Source of the DNA: Gammaproteobacteria bacterium
GTDB lineage: Bacteria > Pseudomonadota > Gammaproteobacteria > Pseudomonadales > Balneatricaceae
Reading direction: 5' to 3'
NCBI GenBank assembly: GCA_030748435.1
Contig: JASMLZ010000072.1
Location: 1 to 64,000 of the forward strand
Length of the DNA stretch: 64,000 nt
The translations under genes and the position numbers were made by a program. Positions 1-7,511 of the stretch are shown here, piece by piece; the stretch's first letter is position 1, and the number at the start of each line of letters is the position of its first letter. The notes beneath the pieces were generated by a model, which saw only the letters and a list, made by a program, of their open reading frames with translations, was not told the DNA's origin and did no database searches.

Positions 1-223
1 GAGAATTTACAATAAATGTTTTACCTTCAAGTTCCATACTTGCCACACCAGATAATATGAAAAAAAATTGCTCTGCTTTAGTATGAAAATGACGTGTCTC
101 TGAACAACCAGAAGGAACTCTTTCTTGTATTACACTTAAGCTTGGAGATTTTACAAGATGCCAACCATCACAATGATTTCCCCAAGTGTAATGTTCCGCT
201 AATTTATTGCTAATGACTGCCAA
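1..223 (-). CDS. Cupin-domain protein, cassette 2 (3' end outside window)
   Basis: This is the second cassette ORF; only its first 74 codons lie in the window. The start is a TTG at 221-223, with an AAGGAG Shine-Dalgarno five bases upstream. That SD lies only a few bases past the attC core site, as expected for a cassette with a minimal 5' leader. The visible protein carries a cupin motif-1 pattern (HFHTKAEQFFFILSGVASM), so a small metal-binding beta-barrel protein is likely. Its substrate cannot be told. No in-frame ATG occurs until well inside the cupin motif, which supports the TTG start. Confidence 0.75.
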   Translation of the reverse strand, partial: MAVISNKLAEHYTWGNHCDGWHLVKSPSLSVIQERVPSGCSETRHFHTKAEQFFFILSGVASMELEGKTFIVNS

Positions 224-237
224 AAGCTCTCCTTGAA

Positions 238-320
238 ATATAACGCCTTGCTAAGGGGCGCGCTTTAGCGCGTCCCGTTGAGGGCTGTAAGCCCGAAACA
301 ACCTTAAGCAACTTGTTAGC
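238..320 (-). other. attC recombination site of cassette 1
   Basis: Read on the minus strand the site starts with R'' AGCTAAC (320-314), continues with an imperfect L''/L' pair (TTGCTTAAGG facing CCCCTTAGCAA), and ends with the R' core GTTATAT (244-238). The centre holds two small stems (GGGCT/AGCCC and CGCGCT/AGCGCG). The CCCCTTAG...GCGTTA end resembles Vibrio VCR and other attC sites. The length, 83 bp, is within the attC range. The R'' supplies the stop codon of the upstream cassette ORF. Confidence 0.88.
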
Positions 321-699
321 TGGTAATAAGATTGTTTTGTTTATAAATAATATTGCTCTTTTTCCAAAAAGCAAAGAATAGCAAACAAGTTGTAGATACA
401 TTTTCCCATTCATCATTTTCTAGAGATTGTGTAACCCATTTGTAAGAGTTAGTCCCTTTATTATAAATTTTTAGGCGACATTTATTGCTGAGACCCCATG
501 CAAAACATTCTAATGCCTCTTCGGCTGAATCGAAATCTTCGTGCCACCCCTCAAAGCCAACTGAGTAGTACTTGTCATTAGATGCTATCCAAACGGTAAA
601 TCCGCCTTCTGGAGTTACAGACAAGCCGTAAGACTCTTCTGTTAAAAGAGCATTAGGATATTTTTTAATTCGTTCCCGTATTTCTTGGTATACATCCAT
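316..699 (-). CDS. Hypothetical integron-cassette protein (cassette 1)
   Basis: This is a 127-aa protein of unknown family encoded by the first cassette. Codons look normal, and the ORF fills the cassette almost completely: it begins 17 bases after the core site and ends with the TAA inside the attC R'' box. The N-terminal half contains an aromatic-rich segment (GGFTVWIASNDKYYSVGFEGWH) followed by an acidic helix. The C-terminal 20 residues become hydrophobic, then basic. There is no signal peptide and no clear SD, which is common for first cassettes translated from the attI leader. I do not recognise a function. Confidence 0.7.
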   Translation of the reverse strand: MDVYQEIRERIKKYPNALLTEESYGLSVTPEGGFTVWIASNDKYYSVGFEGWHEDFDSAEEALECFAWGLSNKCRLKIYNKGTNSYKWVTQSLENDEWENVSTTCLLFFAFWKKSNIIYKQNNLITS

Positions 700-709
700 T
701 TCTATTGCC

Positions 710-716
710 AGCTAAC
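710..716 (-). other. attI / cassette 1 junction core site
   Basis: On the minus strand the core GTTAGCT followed by GG (716-708) marks where cassette 1 joined attI. These nine bases are the exact inverse complement of CCAGCTAAC at 322-314, the R'' side of the same cassette's attC. That is expected because, in the circular cassette, this TTAGCT completes the R' partner of that R'' box. The rest of attI lies between here and intI. Confidence 0.82.
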
Positions 717-1018
717 ATTTTAATAGTGAGCATGCGCACTTTGTCAATTTGCTACCCATATAAAAAACCCCAACTCTTTGTATTAGAATTGATAAATTGA
801 ATTTAGCCAGCTCAATACACGCATGCTCAATATACACTTTATAAGCGCCTGCTATCCATACTGACCAACCAGGCAAGCATTTCATTTTTATGCTTTTATT
901 GACCCTTTTTATCATATAAATAAGCATACTGCTACATAAAACGAGCCTTTTATTTGCCTTACGCATAGTTATACTGTATATATGTCCAGTATAACTGATA
1001 TGCACAAGGAGGTGCGAT
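717..1018. promoter_or_regulatory. attI and divergent promoter region of the integron
   Basis: This 300-bp A+T-rich segment separates the first cassette from intI. It should hold attI integrase-binding sites and a leftward cassette promoter (Pc), but I cannot point to a convincing Pc from consensus. The rightward intI promoter is visible: TTGCCT (954-959), a 17-bp spacer, and TATATA (977-982). A strong SD AAGGAGGT (1006-1013) precedes the intI ATG. A 97-codon leftward ORF here has no support as a gene. Confidence 0.6.
972..991 (+). promoter_or_regulatory. LexA (SOS) box of intI
   Basis: The 20-mer TACTGTATATATGTCCAGTA matches the gammaproteobacterial LexA consensus (CTG-N10-CAG with flanking TA). 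It covers the -10 hexamer at 977-982 and lies 27 bp upstream of the ATG. LexA bound here should block intI transcription until DNA damage, as is known for many integron integrases. Confidence 0.9.
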
Positions 1019-1975
1019 ATGGCTAGCTTATTTATACAATCACTACGGCGTAATATGCGTTTGCGCGGTTATAGTATGCGAACGGAAAAAGCCTACCTTT
1101 ACTGGATACGTGGGTATATTTATTTTCACAACAAACGTCATCCTAAAGAAATGGGTGCTGAGGAAGTGCGGCAGTTTCTTGATTTTCTGGCAAATGAGCG
1201 TGGTGTTGCTGTAAATACACAGAAGCTAGCCCTCAATGCATTGGTTTTTTTGTATCACAAGTTTTTGCAGGTGAATTTGGGCGATTTGGGTTTTCGTTTG
1301 GCCACCAAGCAACGTTCACTGCCCTGTGTTCTTACCACGCTTGAGGTAAACCGGATTATTGATCAGTTGGAAGGTCGTAATCGTCTTATTATACAGCTAC
1401 TTTATGGCAGCGGTTTGCGCATTTCGGAGTGCCTGAGATTGCGCATGCAGGATATTAATTTATCCGGTTTGGCGCTCACAATTAGAGATGGAAAAGGCAA
1501 TAAAGACAGACAAACGTTGGTTAGTGCCAAACTGGTGGCCGATTTACAACAATTTATGTCCATGGCGAAGGCTTTGCAGGTGCAAGATAACAGCCAAGGC
1601 CTTGGCCCATCATTGCCTTATGCTATTGACAGCAAGTACCCCAATGCCTTCCGCTCACCAGCGTGGGCTTTTTTATTTCCATCAACATCACTTTGTCAAC
1701 ACCCCATCACTGACAAGCTGTGCCGTCACCACCTGCATCAATCAGTAGTGCGAAAATGTTTAAAACAAGCGGTTAGTAAAGCGGGCATAACGGATAAAAG
1801 AGTCAGTTGTCACACTTTTCGTCATTCCTTCGCAACCCATTTGTTACAAGCAGGAACCGACATTCGTAGCGTGCAAGAATTGTTAGGCCATAATGATTTA
1901 AAAACAACTCAAATTTATACCCATGTACTCGGCGAGCATTATGCTGGCACAATAAGCCCTTTAGACCGCCTATAG
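1019..1975 (+). CDS. intI: Integron integrase IntI
   Basis: This 318-aa site-specific tyrosine recombinase performs attI x attC and attC x attC recombination. An N-terminal SAM-like core-binding domain (about 1-95) precedes the catalytic domain with R134, K159, H265, R268, H291 and the nucleophile Y300. The diagnostic feature is the extra segment between catalytic patches, about residues 197-222 (LPYAIDSKYPNAFRSPAW then FLFPS). It is present in IntI proteins and absent from XerC/XerD, and it contacts the extrahelical bases of folded attC. The ATG follows AAGGAGGT with 5-bp spacing. The gene is intact, so the integron may be active. A LexA box overlaps the promoter. Confidence 0.93.
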   Translation: MASLFIQSLRRNMRLRGYSMRTEKAYLYWIRGYIYFHNKRHPKEMGAEEVRQFLDFLANERGVAVNTQKLALNALVFLYHKFLQVNLGDLGFRLATKQRSLPCVLTTLEVNRIIDQLEGRNRLIIQLLYGSGLRISECLRLRMQDINLSGLALTIRDGKGNKDRQTLVSAKLVADLQQFMSMAKALQVQDNSQGLGPSLPYAIDSKYPNAFRSPAWAFLFPSTSLCQHPITDKLCRHHLHQSVVRKCLKQAVSKAGITDKRVSCHTFRHSFATHLLQAGTDIRSVQELLGHNDLKTTQIYTHVLGEHYAGTISPLDRL

Positions 1976-1988
1976 GTTGGCACAAAAT

Positions 1989-2023
1989 CCCTGCGCATCC
2001 TGACGGGCAAACACAGGGGTTTT
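1989..2023. terminator. Weak stem-loop between convergent intI and potI
   Basis: CCCTG (1989-1993) can pair with CAGGG (2014-2018), followed by TTTT on the plus strand. The arms are short and the loop is long, so this is only a possible shared terminator for intI and the potFGHI operon. Confidence 0.3.
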
Positions 2024-2035
2024 AAACTTGCAGGG

Positions 2036-2860
2036 CTATTTGCTGATATGGGTTGTCTGCTTAAGGCTGCGCTGGGCAATCCACCAGGCAACAAAGACCG
2101 CCATCGTCACTGTGACTATAATCAGCGTAGCTAGGGCATTGATTTTAGGGCTTACACCTAAGCGCACACTGGAGAATACCGCCATGGGCAAGGTGGTAGA
2201 ACCGGGGCCAGAGACAAAGCTGGCAATTACCAAATCATCCAAAGACAGGGTAAAGGCCAATAACCAGCCAGATATTAAAGCCGGGGCAATAATCGGTAAA
2301 GTGACCAGAAAAAACACCTTCCAGGGGGGCGCGCCCAAATCCTGGGCGGCTTCTTCTATAGACTGATCCATCTCTTGCAGACGGGAGGCCACCACGACCG
2401 TCACAAATGCAGTACAAAAGGTCACATGGGCTATCCAGATGGTTATTATACCACGCTCACCTGGCCACCCCAGCGTCTGTCCCATGGAAACAAACAGCAA
2501 TAATAAGGACAAGCCAATAATAACTTCTGGCATGACCAAAGGCGCAGTAATCATACTGGCAAAGGCTGTTTTGCCACGAAAATGGCCCATTCGCACCATA
2601 ACAATGGCTGCCATGGTACCCAGTACTACTGCCGCTGAAGCCGATAAAAACGCGATCTTCAGGCTTATCCAGGCCGCGCCCAGCATTTGTGGATCACGCA
2701 ACAGCTCGCCATACCATTTAGTGGAAAAACCGGCCCAAACCGTTACCAAACGTGATTCATTAAATGACAGGATAACCAGGATAACCATGGGCGCATAGAG
2801 AAACAGGAAACCCAAACTGAGGAAGCTTTTTGACCAATTTGATAAGCGACCGGTTTGCAT
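2036..2860 (-). CDS. potI: Putrescine ABC transporter permease PotI
   Basis: This 274-aa inner-membrane subunit belongs to the PotFGHI putrescine importer. It has about six hydrophobic segments and the cytoplasmic EAA loop at about 169-190 (EEAAQDLGAPPWKVFFLVTLP), which couples to the PotG ATPase. It is the last gene of the pot block and follows potH after two bases. Convergent intI lies downstream. Length and motifs match PotI of enterobacteria and SpuH of pseudomonads. Confidence 0.93.
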   Translation of the reverse strand: MQTGRLSNWSKSFLSLGFLFLYAPMVILVILSFNESRLVTVWAGFSTKWYGELLRDPQMLGAAWISLKIAFLSASAAVVLGTMAAIVMVRMGHFRGKTAFASMITAPLVMPEVIIGLSLLLLFVSMGQTLGWPGERGIITIWIAHVTFCTAFVTVVVASRLQEMDQSIEEAAQDLGAPPWKVFFLVTLPIIAPALISGWLLAFTLSLDDLVIASFVSGPGSTTLPMAVFSSVRLGVSPKINALATLIIVTVTMAVFVAWWIAQRSLKQTTHISK

Positions 2861-2862
2861 TA

Positions 2863-3741
2863 CTAAGCCTCCAACTGTCGGGATTGATAACGCTGGAACA
2901 GGGTAATTGGCAGCAATAGTAATAACAGCATAATCACGGCTACGGCAGAAGCCACAGGCCAGTCGCGATTATTAAAGAACTCCTGCCACAATACCTTACC
3001 AATCATCAGGGTTTCTGCACCGCCTAACATTTCTGGAATCACAAACTCACCAACAGAGGGGATAAATACCAGCATACAACCGGCAATAATACCCGCTTTG
3101 GACAAAGGCAGGGTGACCTTGAGAAAGGTTTTCCAGGGGGGGCTACCCAAATCTGCCGCTGCCTCCAGCAGGGAATTGTCCAACTTCACCAGATTGGCAT
3201 AGATGGGCAATATCATAAATGGCAGGTAGGCATAGACAATACCCACATAAACAGCAAATTCAGTATTTAGCATAGGCACAGGCTGATCGATCAGGCCCAC
3301 ACTTATTAAGGCATTGTTGATTAAGCCATTATTTTTCAAAATGCCTACCCAAGCATAGATGCGAATCAGAAACGACGTCCAAGAGGGCAGCATCACCAAC
3401 ATTAACAGGGCATTACGGGTAGCGGAATCTGCGCGGGCAATGGCGTAGGCAATGGGATAGCCAACCAGCAGGGTACAGATGGTAGCAATAAAAGCGATAC
3501 GTACGGAGCTGATATAGGCCCAGAAATACAGATCATCGGTAAACAGGTAATAGTAGTTGCCGATATTCAGATTGATGGTCAATGCCTCATCGGCCCAGGT
3601 CACAATATCCGTATACGGAGGGATAGCATATTGCATCTCCGTAAAACTGATCTTCACGACAATAATAAAGGGCACAAGGAAGAACAATACCAGCCATATA
3701 TAGGGTACAGCGATAAGGCTACGGGCGCCTAACTTGCTCAT
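2863..3741 (-). CDS. potH: Putrescine ABC transporter permease PotH
   Basis: This 292-aa inner-membrane permease is the heterodimer partner of PotI. The EAA motif (LLEAAADLGSPPWKTFLKV) lies at about residue 193, and hydrophobic segments span the rest. Its ATG overlaps the end of potG by four bases, and potI starts two bases after its stop, so translation of the three genes is probably coupled. Family membership is clear. Specificity for putrescine rather than spermidine follows from the neighbouring PotF and catabolic genes. Confidence 0.93.
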   Translation of the reverse strand: MSKLGARSLIAVPYIWLVLFFLVPFIIVVKISFTEMQYAIPPYTDIVTWADEALTINLNIGNYYYLFTDDLYFWAYISSVRIAFIATICTLLVGYPIAYAIARADSATRNALLMLVMLPSWTSFLIRIYAWVGILKNNGLINNALISVGLIDQPVPMLNTEFAVYVGIVYAYLPFMILPIYANLVKLDNSLLEAAADLGSPPWKTFLKVTLPLSKAGIIAGCMLVFIPSVGEFVIPEMLGGAETLMIGKVLWQEFFNNRDWPVASAVAVIMLLLLLLPITLFQRYQSRQLEA

Positions 3742-4835
3742 TGATACAATACCACAGCACTGGCAGCCGACCAGTAGAGATAGACATCATCTTCCCAGGT
3801 TAAGCGCTGGGCATGACGATTGATATTGGTAGTGGTGACCATAACAATCATGCCCGATGGCAGTTTTATATGGTACACGGAATGGCCACCAAGGTAGGCA
3901 ATATCATGTATCTTGCCTTGCACCCAGTTATCTTCCTGCTCAGGCCGGGTGCGCGCCATGGTTATTTTCTCGGGCCGAATCGCCACTTCTAACTGTGCCC
4001 CCTCCAAAGCGTTAACCCCGCCTTCTACGGTCAGGCGACAGGCCATATCAGCACAACTCATTTGACTGGCTTCGGCACCCACATGCAGCACCTTGGTGGA
4101 AAAAATATTAACCGAGCCGATAAACTCAGCAGTGTGGCGACTGTTGGGAAACTCATAAATTTCACTGGGGCTGCCGACCTGCATAATTTCACCTTCATGC
4201 ATCACGCCCACACGATTGGCCATGGTCATCGCTTCTTCCTGATCATGGGTCACCATCACACAGGTAACACCCACAGATTCCACGATATCCACCAGTTCCA
4301 ACTGCATTTGGCTACGCAATTTTTTATCCAGCGCCGCCATCGGCTCATCCAACAATAGTACCTTGGGCTGTTTCGCTAAAGAACGAGCCAATGCCACCCT
4401 TTGACGCTGGCCACCTGATAGTTGATTGGGCTTGCGCTTGGCATAGTCAGTCATATGCACCAGCTTGAGCATGGCATCAACTTGAGCTTGCACTTGCGCC
4501 TTCGACAGCTTGTCCTGTTTTAGTCCAAAGGCCACATTCTGCGCTACCGTTAGATGCGGGAACAGGGCATAGGATTGAAACATCATATTAACCGGGCGTT
4601 GATAGGGCGGCACTTTGGAAACATCTTCGCCATCAATCAAAAGGCTGCCTTCACTGGGTGTTTCAAAGCCAGACATCATGCGTAGCAGGGTGGTTTTACC
4701 ACAGCCAGAACCACCCAAAAGGGCAAAAATTTCACCCTTGTTAATGGTCAAGCTGACATTGTTTACAGCACTAAGCTCGCCGAATCGTTTGCTAATATGA
4801 CGAATTTCCAACATCGGACTGGCCGCGTCACTCAT
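3738..4835 (-). CDS. potG: Putrescine ABC transporter ATP-binding protein PotG
   Basis: This 365-aa ATPase powers putrescine import. It shows Walker A GGSGCGKTT, the ABC signature LSGGQRQRVALARS, and Walker B VLLLDEP, followed by a C-terminal TOBE region typical of polyamine and other oligosaccharide/ion-type ATPases. A GGAG SD seven bases before the ATG supports the start. It is separated from potF by about 100 bp containing a strong stem-loop and overlaps potH by four bases. Confidence 0.95.
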   Translation of the reverse strand: MSDAASPMLEIRHISKRFGELSAVNNVSLTINKGEIFALLGGSGCGKTTLLRMMSGFETPSEGSLLIDGEDVSKVPPYQRPVNMMFQSYALFPHLTVAQNVAFGLKQDKLSKAQVQAQVDAMLKLVHMTDYAKRKPNQLSGGQRQRVALARSLAKQPKVLLLDEPMAALDKKLRSQMQLELVDIVESVGVTCVMVTHDQEEAMTMANRVGVMHEGEIMQVGSPSEIYEFPNSRHTAEFIGSVNIFSTKVLHVGAEASQMSCADMACRLTVEGGVNALEGAQLEVAIRPEKITMARTRPEQEDNWVQGKIHDIAYLGGHSVYHIKLPSGMIVMVTTTNINRHAQRLTWEDDVYLYWSAASAVVLYQ

Positions 4836-4868
4836 GGTATTACTCCGCTGGGATAAACGGTAATCAAG

Positions 4869-4919
4869 CCAGACCAGATCAGCTGGCCCGAATATTATGC
4901 TCGGGCCAAGCTTGTCTGG
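4869..4919. other. Intra-operon stem-loop between potF and potG
   Basis: The inner stem TGGCCCGA/TCGGGCCA (4884-4891 with 4901-4908) is nested in an outer stem CCAGAC/GTCTGG (4869-4874 with 4914-4919). No T-tract follows on the minus strand, so this looks more like an mRNA stability or attenuation element than a full terminator. Such structures after binding-protein genes commonly raise their level relative to the permeases. Confidence 0.65.
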
Positions 4920-4936
4920 TTAGCACTTGCTGCTGT

Positions 4937-6037
4937 TTAGTTGCCGGTACGGATTGCAGTCCAGGCGCGGTTAGCTGCTCGAGTGATCTTGGGCGGCAGC
5001 ACATCAAAGGTAAACAACTTGGCCTTGGCAGCCTCTGTTGGGTAGATACCCGGGTGATCCAGTATTTCCTGATCAACATGAGCTGAAGCTGCCGCATTGG
5101 CGTTGGCATACCACACATAGTTGGTGATAGCCGCGGTCACTTCCGGGCGCATCAGGTAGTTTAGGAACTTATGGGCATTGTCAGCATTTTTTGCATCCGC
5201 AGGAATACCCATCATGTCTACCCATAAGGGGGCGCCTTCTTTTGGAATCACATATTCAACAGTAACGCCATTGTCAGCTTCTTCCGCACTGGCAGCCGCG
5301 ATAAACACATCGCCAGACCAGCCCACAGCCACACAAATATCACCATTAGCCAGGCTGTCTATATAGCTGGAAGAGTGGAACTTGGTAATATGGGGACGCA
5401 CAGCCTTAATAACATCGGCACCAACACCAGCCCAATCAGACTTATTAGTACTATTTGGATCTACGCCCTGGTAGTTCATAGCAATAGGCAGAATTTCGTC
5501 TGCCGAGTCCAGAAAATTGACGCCGCAAGCCGACAGTTTGCTAAGATTTTCAGGCTTAAATACCAGATCCCAGCTATCCACTGGCGCATCGTCGCCCAGC
5601 GCTGCTTGCACCTTCTCAGGATTGTAGCCAATACCTGTCGTACCCCACATATAAGGGATACCATAGGCGTTACCTGGATCGATGCCGGCAATGGTCGCCA
5701 TCATCTCTGCATCCATATTCTGCAGATTGGGTAATTGTGACTTGTCCAGTTTTTGGAATACGCCAGCCATAATCTGACGCCCCATAAACGAGGAGCTAGG
5801 TACCACCAGATCATAACCTGAATTGCCAGCTAACAGCTTGGCCTCCAGTACATCGTTGCTATCAAACATATCGTACACCACTTTAATGCCGGTTTCGGCT
5901 TCAAAGTTAGCGATGGTGTCATCAGCAATATAATCTGACCAGTTATAGATATGCAAGACTTCTTGCGCCTGCACGCTACCTGCCATAAGGCCAGTTGCGC
6001 ATACCAAAGTAGCCAGGGTGCTTGTAATTTTTTTCAT
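4937..6037 (-). CDS. potF: Periplasmic putrescine-binding protein PotF
   Basis: This 366-aa solute-binding protein delivers putrescine to PotGHI. The N-terminus is a Sec signal (KK, hydrophobic core, cleavage probably after VQA). The mature protein starts QEVLHIYNWSDYI, which closely resembles PotF/SpuD. The DSND and GWSGD elements of the polyamine-binding family are visible. AGGAGA upstream of the ATG supports the start. It lies first in the pot block, just downstream of the transaminase gene, and a stem-loop follows its stop. Confidence 0.95.
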   Translation of the reverse strand: MKKITSTLATLVCATGLMAGSVQAQEVLHIYNWSDYIADDTIANFEAETGIKVVYDMFDSNDVLEAKLLAGNSGYDLVVPSSSFMGRQIMAGVFQKLDKSQLPNLQNMDAEMMATIAGIDPGNAYGIPYMWGTTGIGYNPEKVQAALGDDAPVDSWDLVFKPENLSKLSACGVNFLDSADEILPIAMNYQGVDPNSTNKSDWAGVGADVIKAVRPHITKFHSSSYIDSLANGDICVAVGWSGDVFIAAASAEEADNGVTVEYVIPKEGAPLWVDMMGIPADAKNADNAHKFLNYLMRPEVTAAITNYVWYANANAAASAHVDQEILDHPGIYPTEAAKAKLFTFDVLPPKITRAANRAWTAIRTGN

Positions 6038-6107
6038 TGCGCTCTCCTAAGTTAACTTTAATCTTAATTATTTGGGGTTAGCTAAATAATTATTCCCGAG
6101 GGAAGGT

Positions 6108-7478
6108 TTATTGAACTTCTGCCTGAACCTTATCCAGAGCTTGGCTCAGCAGGCTGATCAATTCATCAATTTCCTCCTTGGTGATACACAAAGGAGGGCT
6201 CATAATCAAACTATCACCAACCGCGCGTACCATTAAACCACTGGCTACGGCACAATCACGAACCTTGGCGGCAATTTCGATATCTTTAGCAAATGGCGTT
6301 CGCGTCGCTTTATCCTGCACCAATTCCAAGGCACCCACCATAGCCATGCCACGCACCTGACCAACCAGCGGGTGGTCACCCAAGGCCAGCAATTTGCTTT
6401 GCAGGTAAGGGCCCGTTTCGACCGCGACCTTAGCCACCAAACCTTCGCGCTCAATAATCTCAATATTGGCCTTGGCTACCGCTGCTGCCACCGGGTGGCC
6501 TGAATAGGTGTAACCATGGGCAAACTCACCACCGCCAATAACCACTTCAGCTACTCGCTGACTAATTGCAACACCCCCAATGGGCAAATAGCCAGAAGAA
6601 AGGCCTTTGGCAAATGGAATCATATCAGCTTCAATATTGAAAGTCTGGGCGGCAAACCAGTTACCAGTGCGACCAAAGCCGGTAATCACTTCATCCAAAA
6701 TTAGTAGAATATCGTATTGTCGGCAAATGCGCTGAATCTCTGGCCAATAGGTGGCAGGTGGTACAATAACACCTCCGGCACCCTGAATAGGCTCACCAAT
6801 AAAGGCCCCTACCTGATCCGCACCCAAAGCCAAAATCTTGTCTTCCAGAGCTTTGGCTGCGCGCAAGCCAAATTCAGCTTCTGTTTCACCGGGCAGGGAT
6901 TCCTTATACCAGTGTGGCTGCATGATGTGTTCTATACCATCAATAATACCACCTTGCTTGTGCATAAACTCCATGCCACCCAAGCTCATCCCGGCCACAG
7001 TACTGCCATGGTAGCCATTATTACGAGCTATAATGGTACGCTTTTCTGGCTGTCCTTTTTGCGCCCAATAGTGGCGCACCATGCGCAAGTTGGTGTCATT
7101 AGCCTCAGAACCAGAGCCCGTAAAGAAGATGTGGCCAATATTGTCAGGTGCTAGCGACTTAACTTTGGCTGCCAATTCAATAGCTGGCACATTAGCCGTA
7201 CCAAAAAAACTATTGTAATAGGCAAGTTGTCGCATCTGCTCAGCTGCCACATCCGCCAGCTCATCATGACCATAACCAATATTGACACACCATAGGCCCG
7301 CCATGGCATCCAATATACGATTGCCTTCCGAATCATAGATATAGACACCTTTGGCCTTGGTGATAACACGGGTTCCCTTGGCATGCAGGGCTTTGGAATC
7401 GGTAAATGGGTGTAGGTAATTGTCCCGATCCAGTTGCTGCAGAGCGGCGGTGTATTGCTCTGGAATCATGGAATTCAT
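6108..7478 (-). CDS. spuC: Putrescine--pyruvate aminotransferase (SpuC-like)
   Basis: This class-III PLP aminotransferase of 456 aa converts putrescine to 4-aminobutanal with pyruvate as probable acceptor. The PLP lysine lies in FAKGLSSGY, with the aspartate of LILDEVITGFGRTG upstream; GSEANDTNLR and GYHGSTVAGMSLGG are typical of the omega-transaminase family. An ATG 18 bases further upstream is in frame, but TAAGGAGA lies between the two. That SD therefore selects the start at 7478. The gene sits between potF and the ligase gene in a catabolic operon. The substrate is inferred from context and similarity. Confidence 0.9.
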   Translation of the reverse strand: MNSMIPEQYTAALQQLDRDNYLHPFTDSKALHAKGTRVITKAKGVYIYDSEGNRILDAMAGLWCVNIGYGHDELADVAAEQMRQLAYYNSFFGTANVPAIELAAKVKSLAPDNIGHIFFTGSGSEANDTNLRMVRHYWAQKGQPEKRTIIARNNGYHGSTVAGMSLGGMEFMHKQGGIIDGIEHIMQPHWYKESLPGETEAEFGLRAAKALEDKILALGADQVGAFIGEPIQGAGGVIVPPATYWPEIQRICRQYDILLILDEVITGFGRTGNWFAAQTFNIEADMIPFAKGLSSGYLPIGGVAISQRVAEVVIGGGEFAHGYTYSGHPVAAAVAKANIEIIEREGLVAKVAVETGPYLQSKLLALGDHPLVGQVRGMAMVGALELVQDKATRTPFAKDIEIAAKVRDCAVASGLMVRAVGDSLIMSPPLCITKEEIDELISLLSQALDKVQAEVQ

Positions 7479-7511
7479 TGTCTTCTCCTTAGGCATTCAA
7501 TACAGACGGGA

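Larger units (their letters stand above)
1..1975. mobile_element. Chromosomal integron, integrase-proximal end
   Basis: An integron platform is assembled here. An IntI-type recombinase is transcribed rightward. Upstream of it is an attI-type core site (710-716), followed by two cassettes whose ORFs point leftward, away from intI, which is the canonical layout. One complete attC (238-320, minus strand) separates the cassettes. The second cassette runs off the left edge, so the array size is unknown. A LexA box controls intI. Housekeeping polyamine genes begin immediately right of intI, and no transposition genes are seen, so this looks like a sedentary chromosomal integron rather than a mobile one. 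Confidence 0.88.

Noticed and set aside
712..1005. 97-codon leftward ORF in the attI region
   Set aside because: It overlaps the attI core, the intI promoter and the LexA box, has no SD and an odd composition; a shadow ORF.
1019..1975. Reading the recombinase as XerC/XerD or a phage integrase
   Set aside because: The IntI-specific segment with LPYAIDSKYPNA, adjacent attC and cassettes, and the LexA box all indicate an integron integrase.
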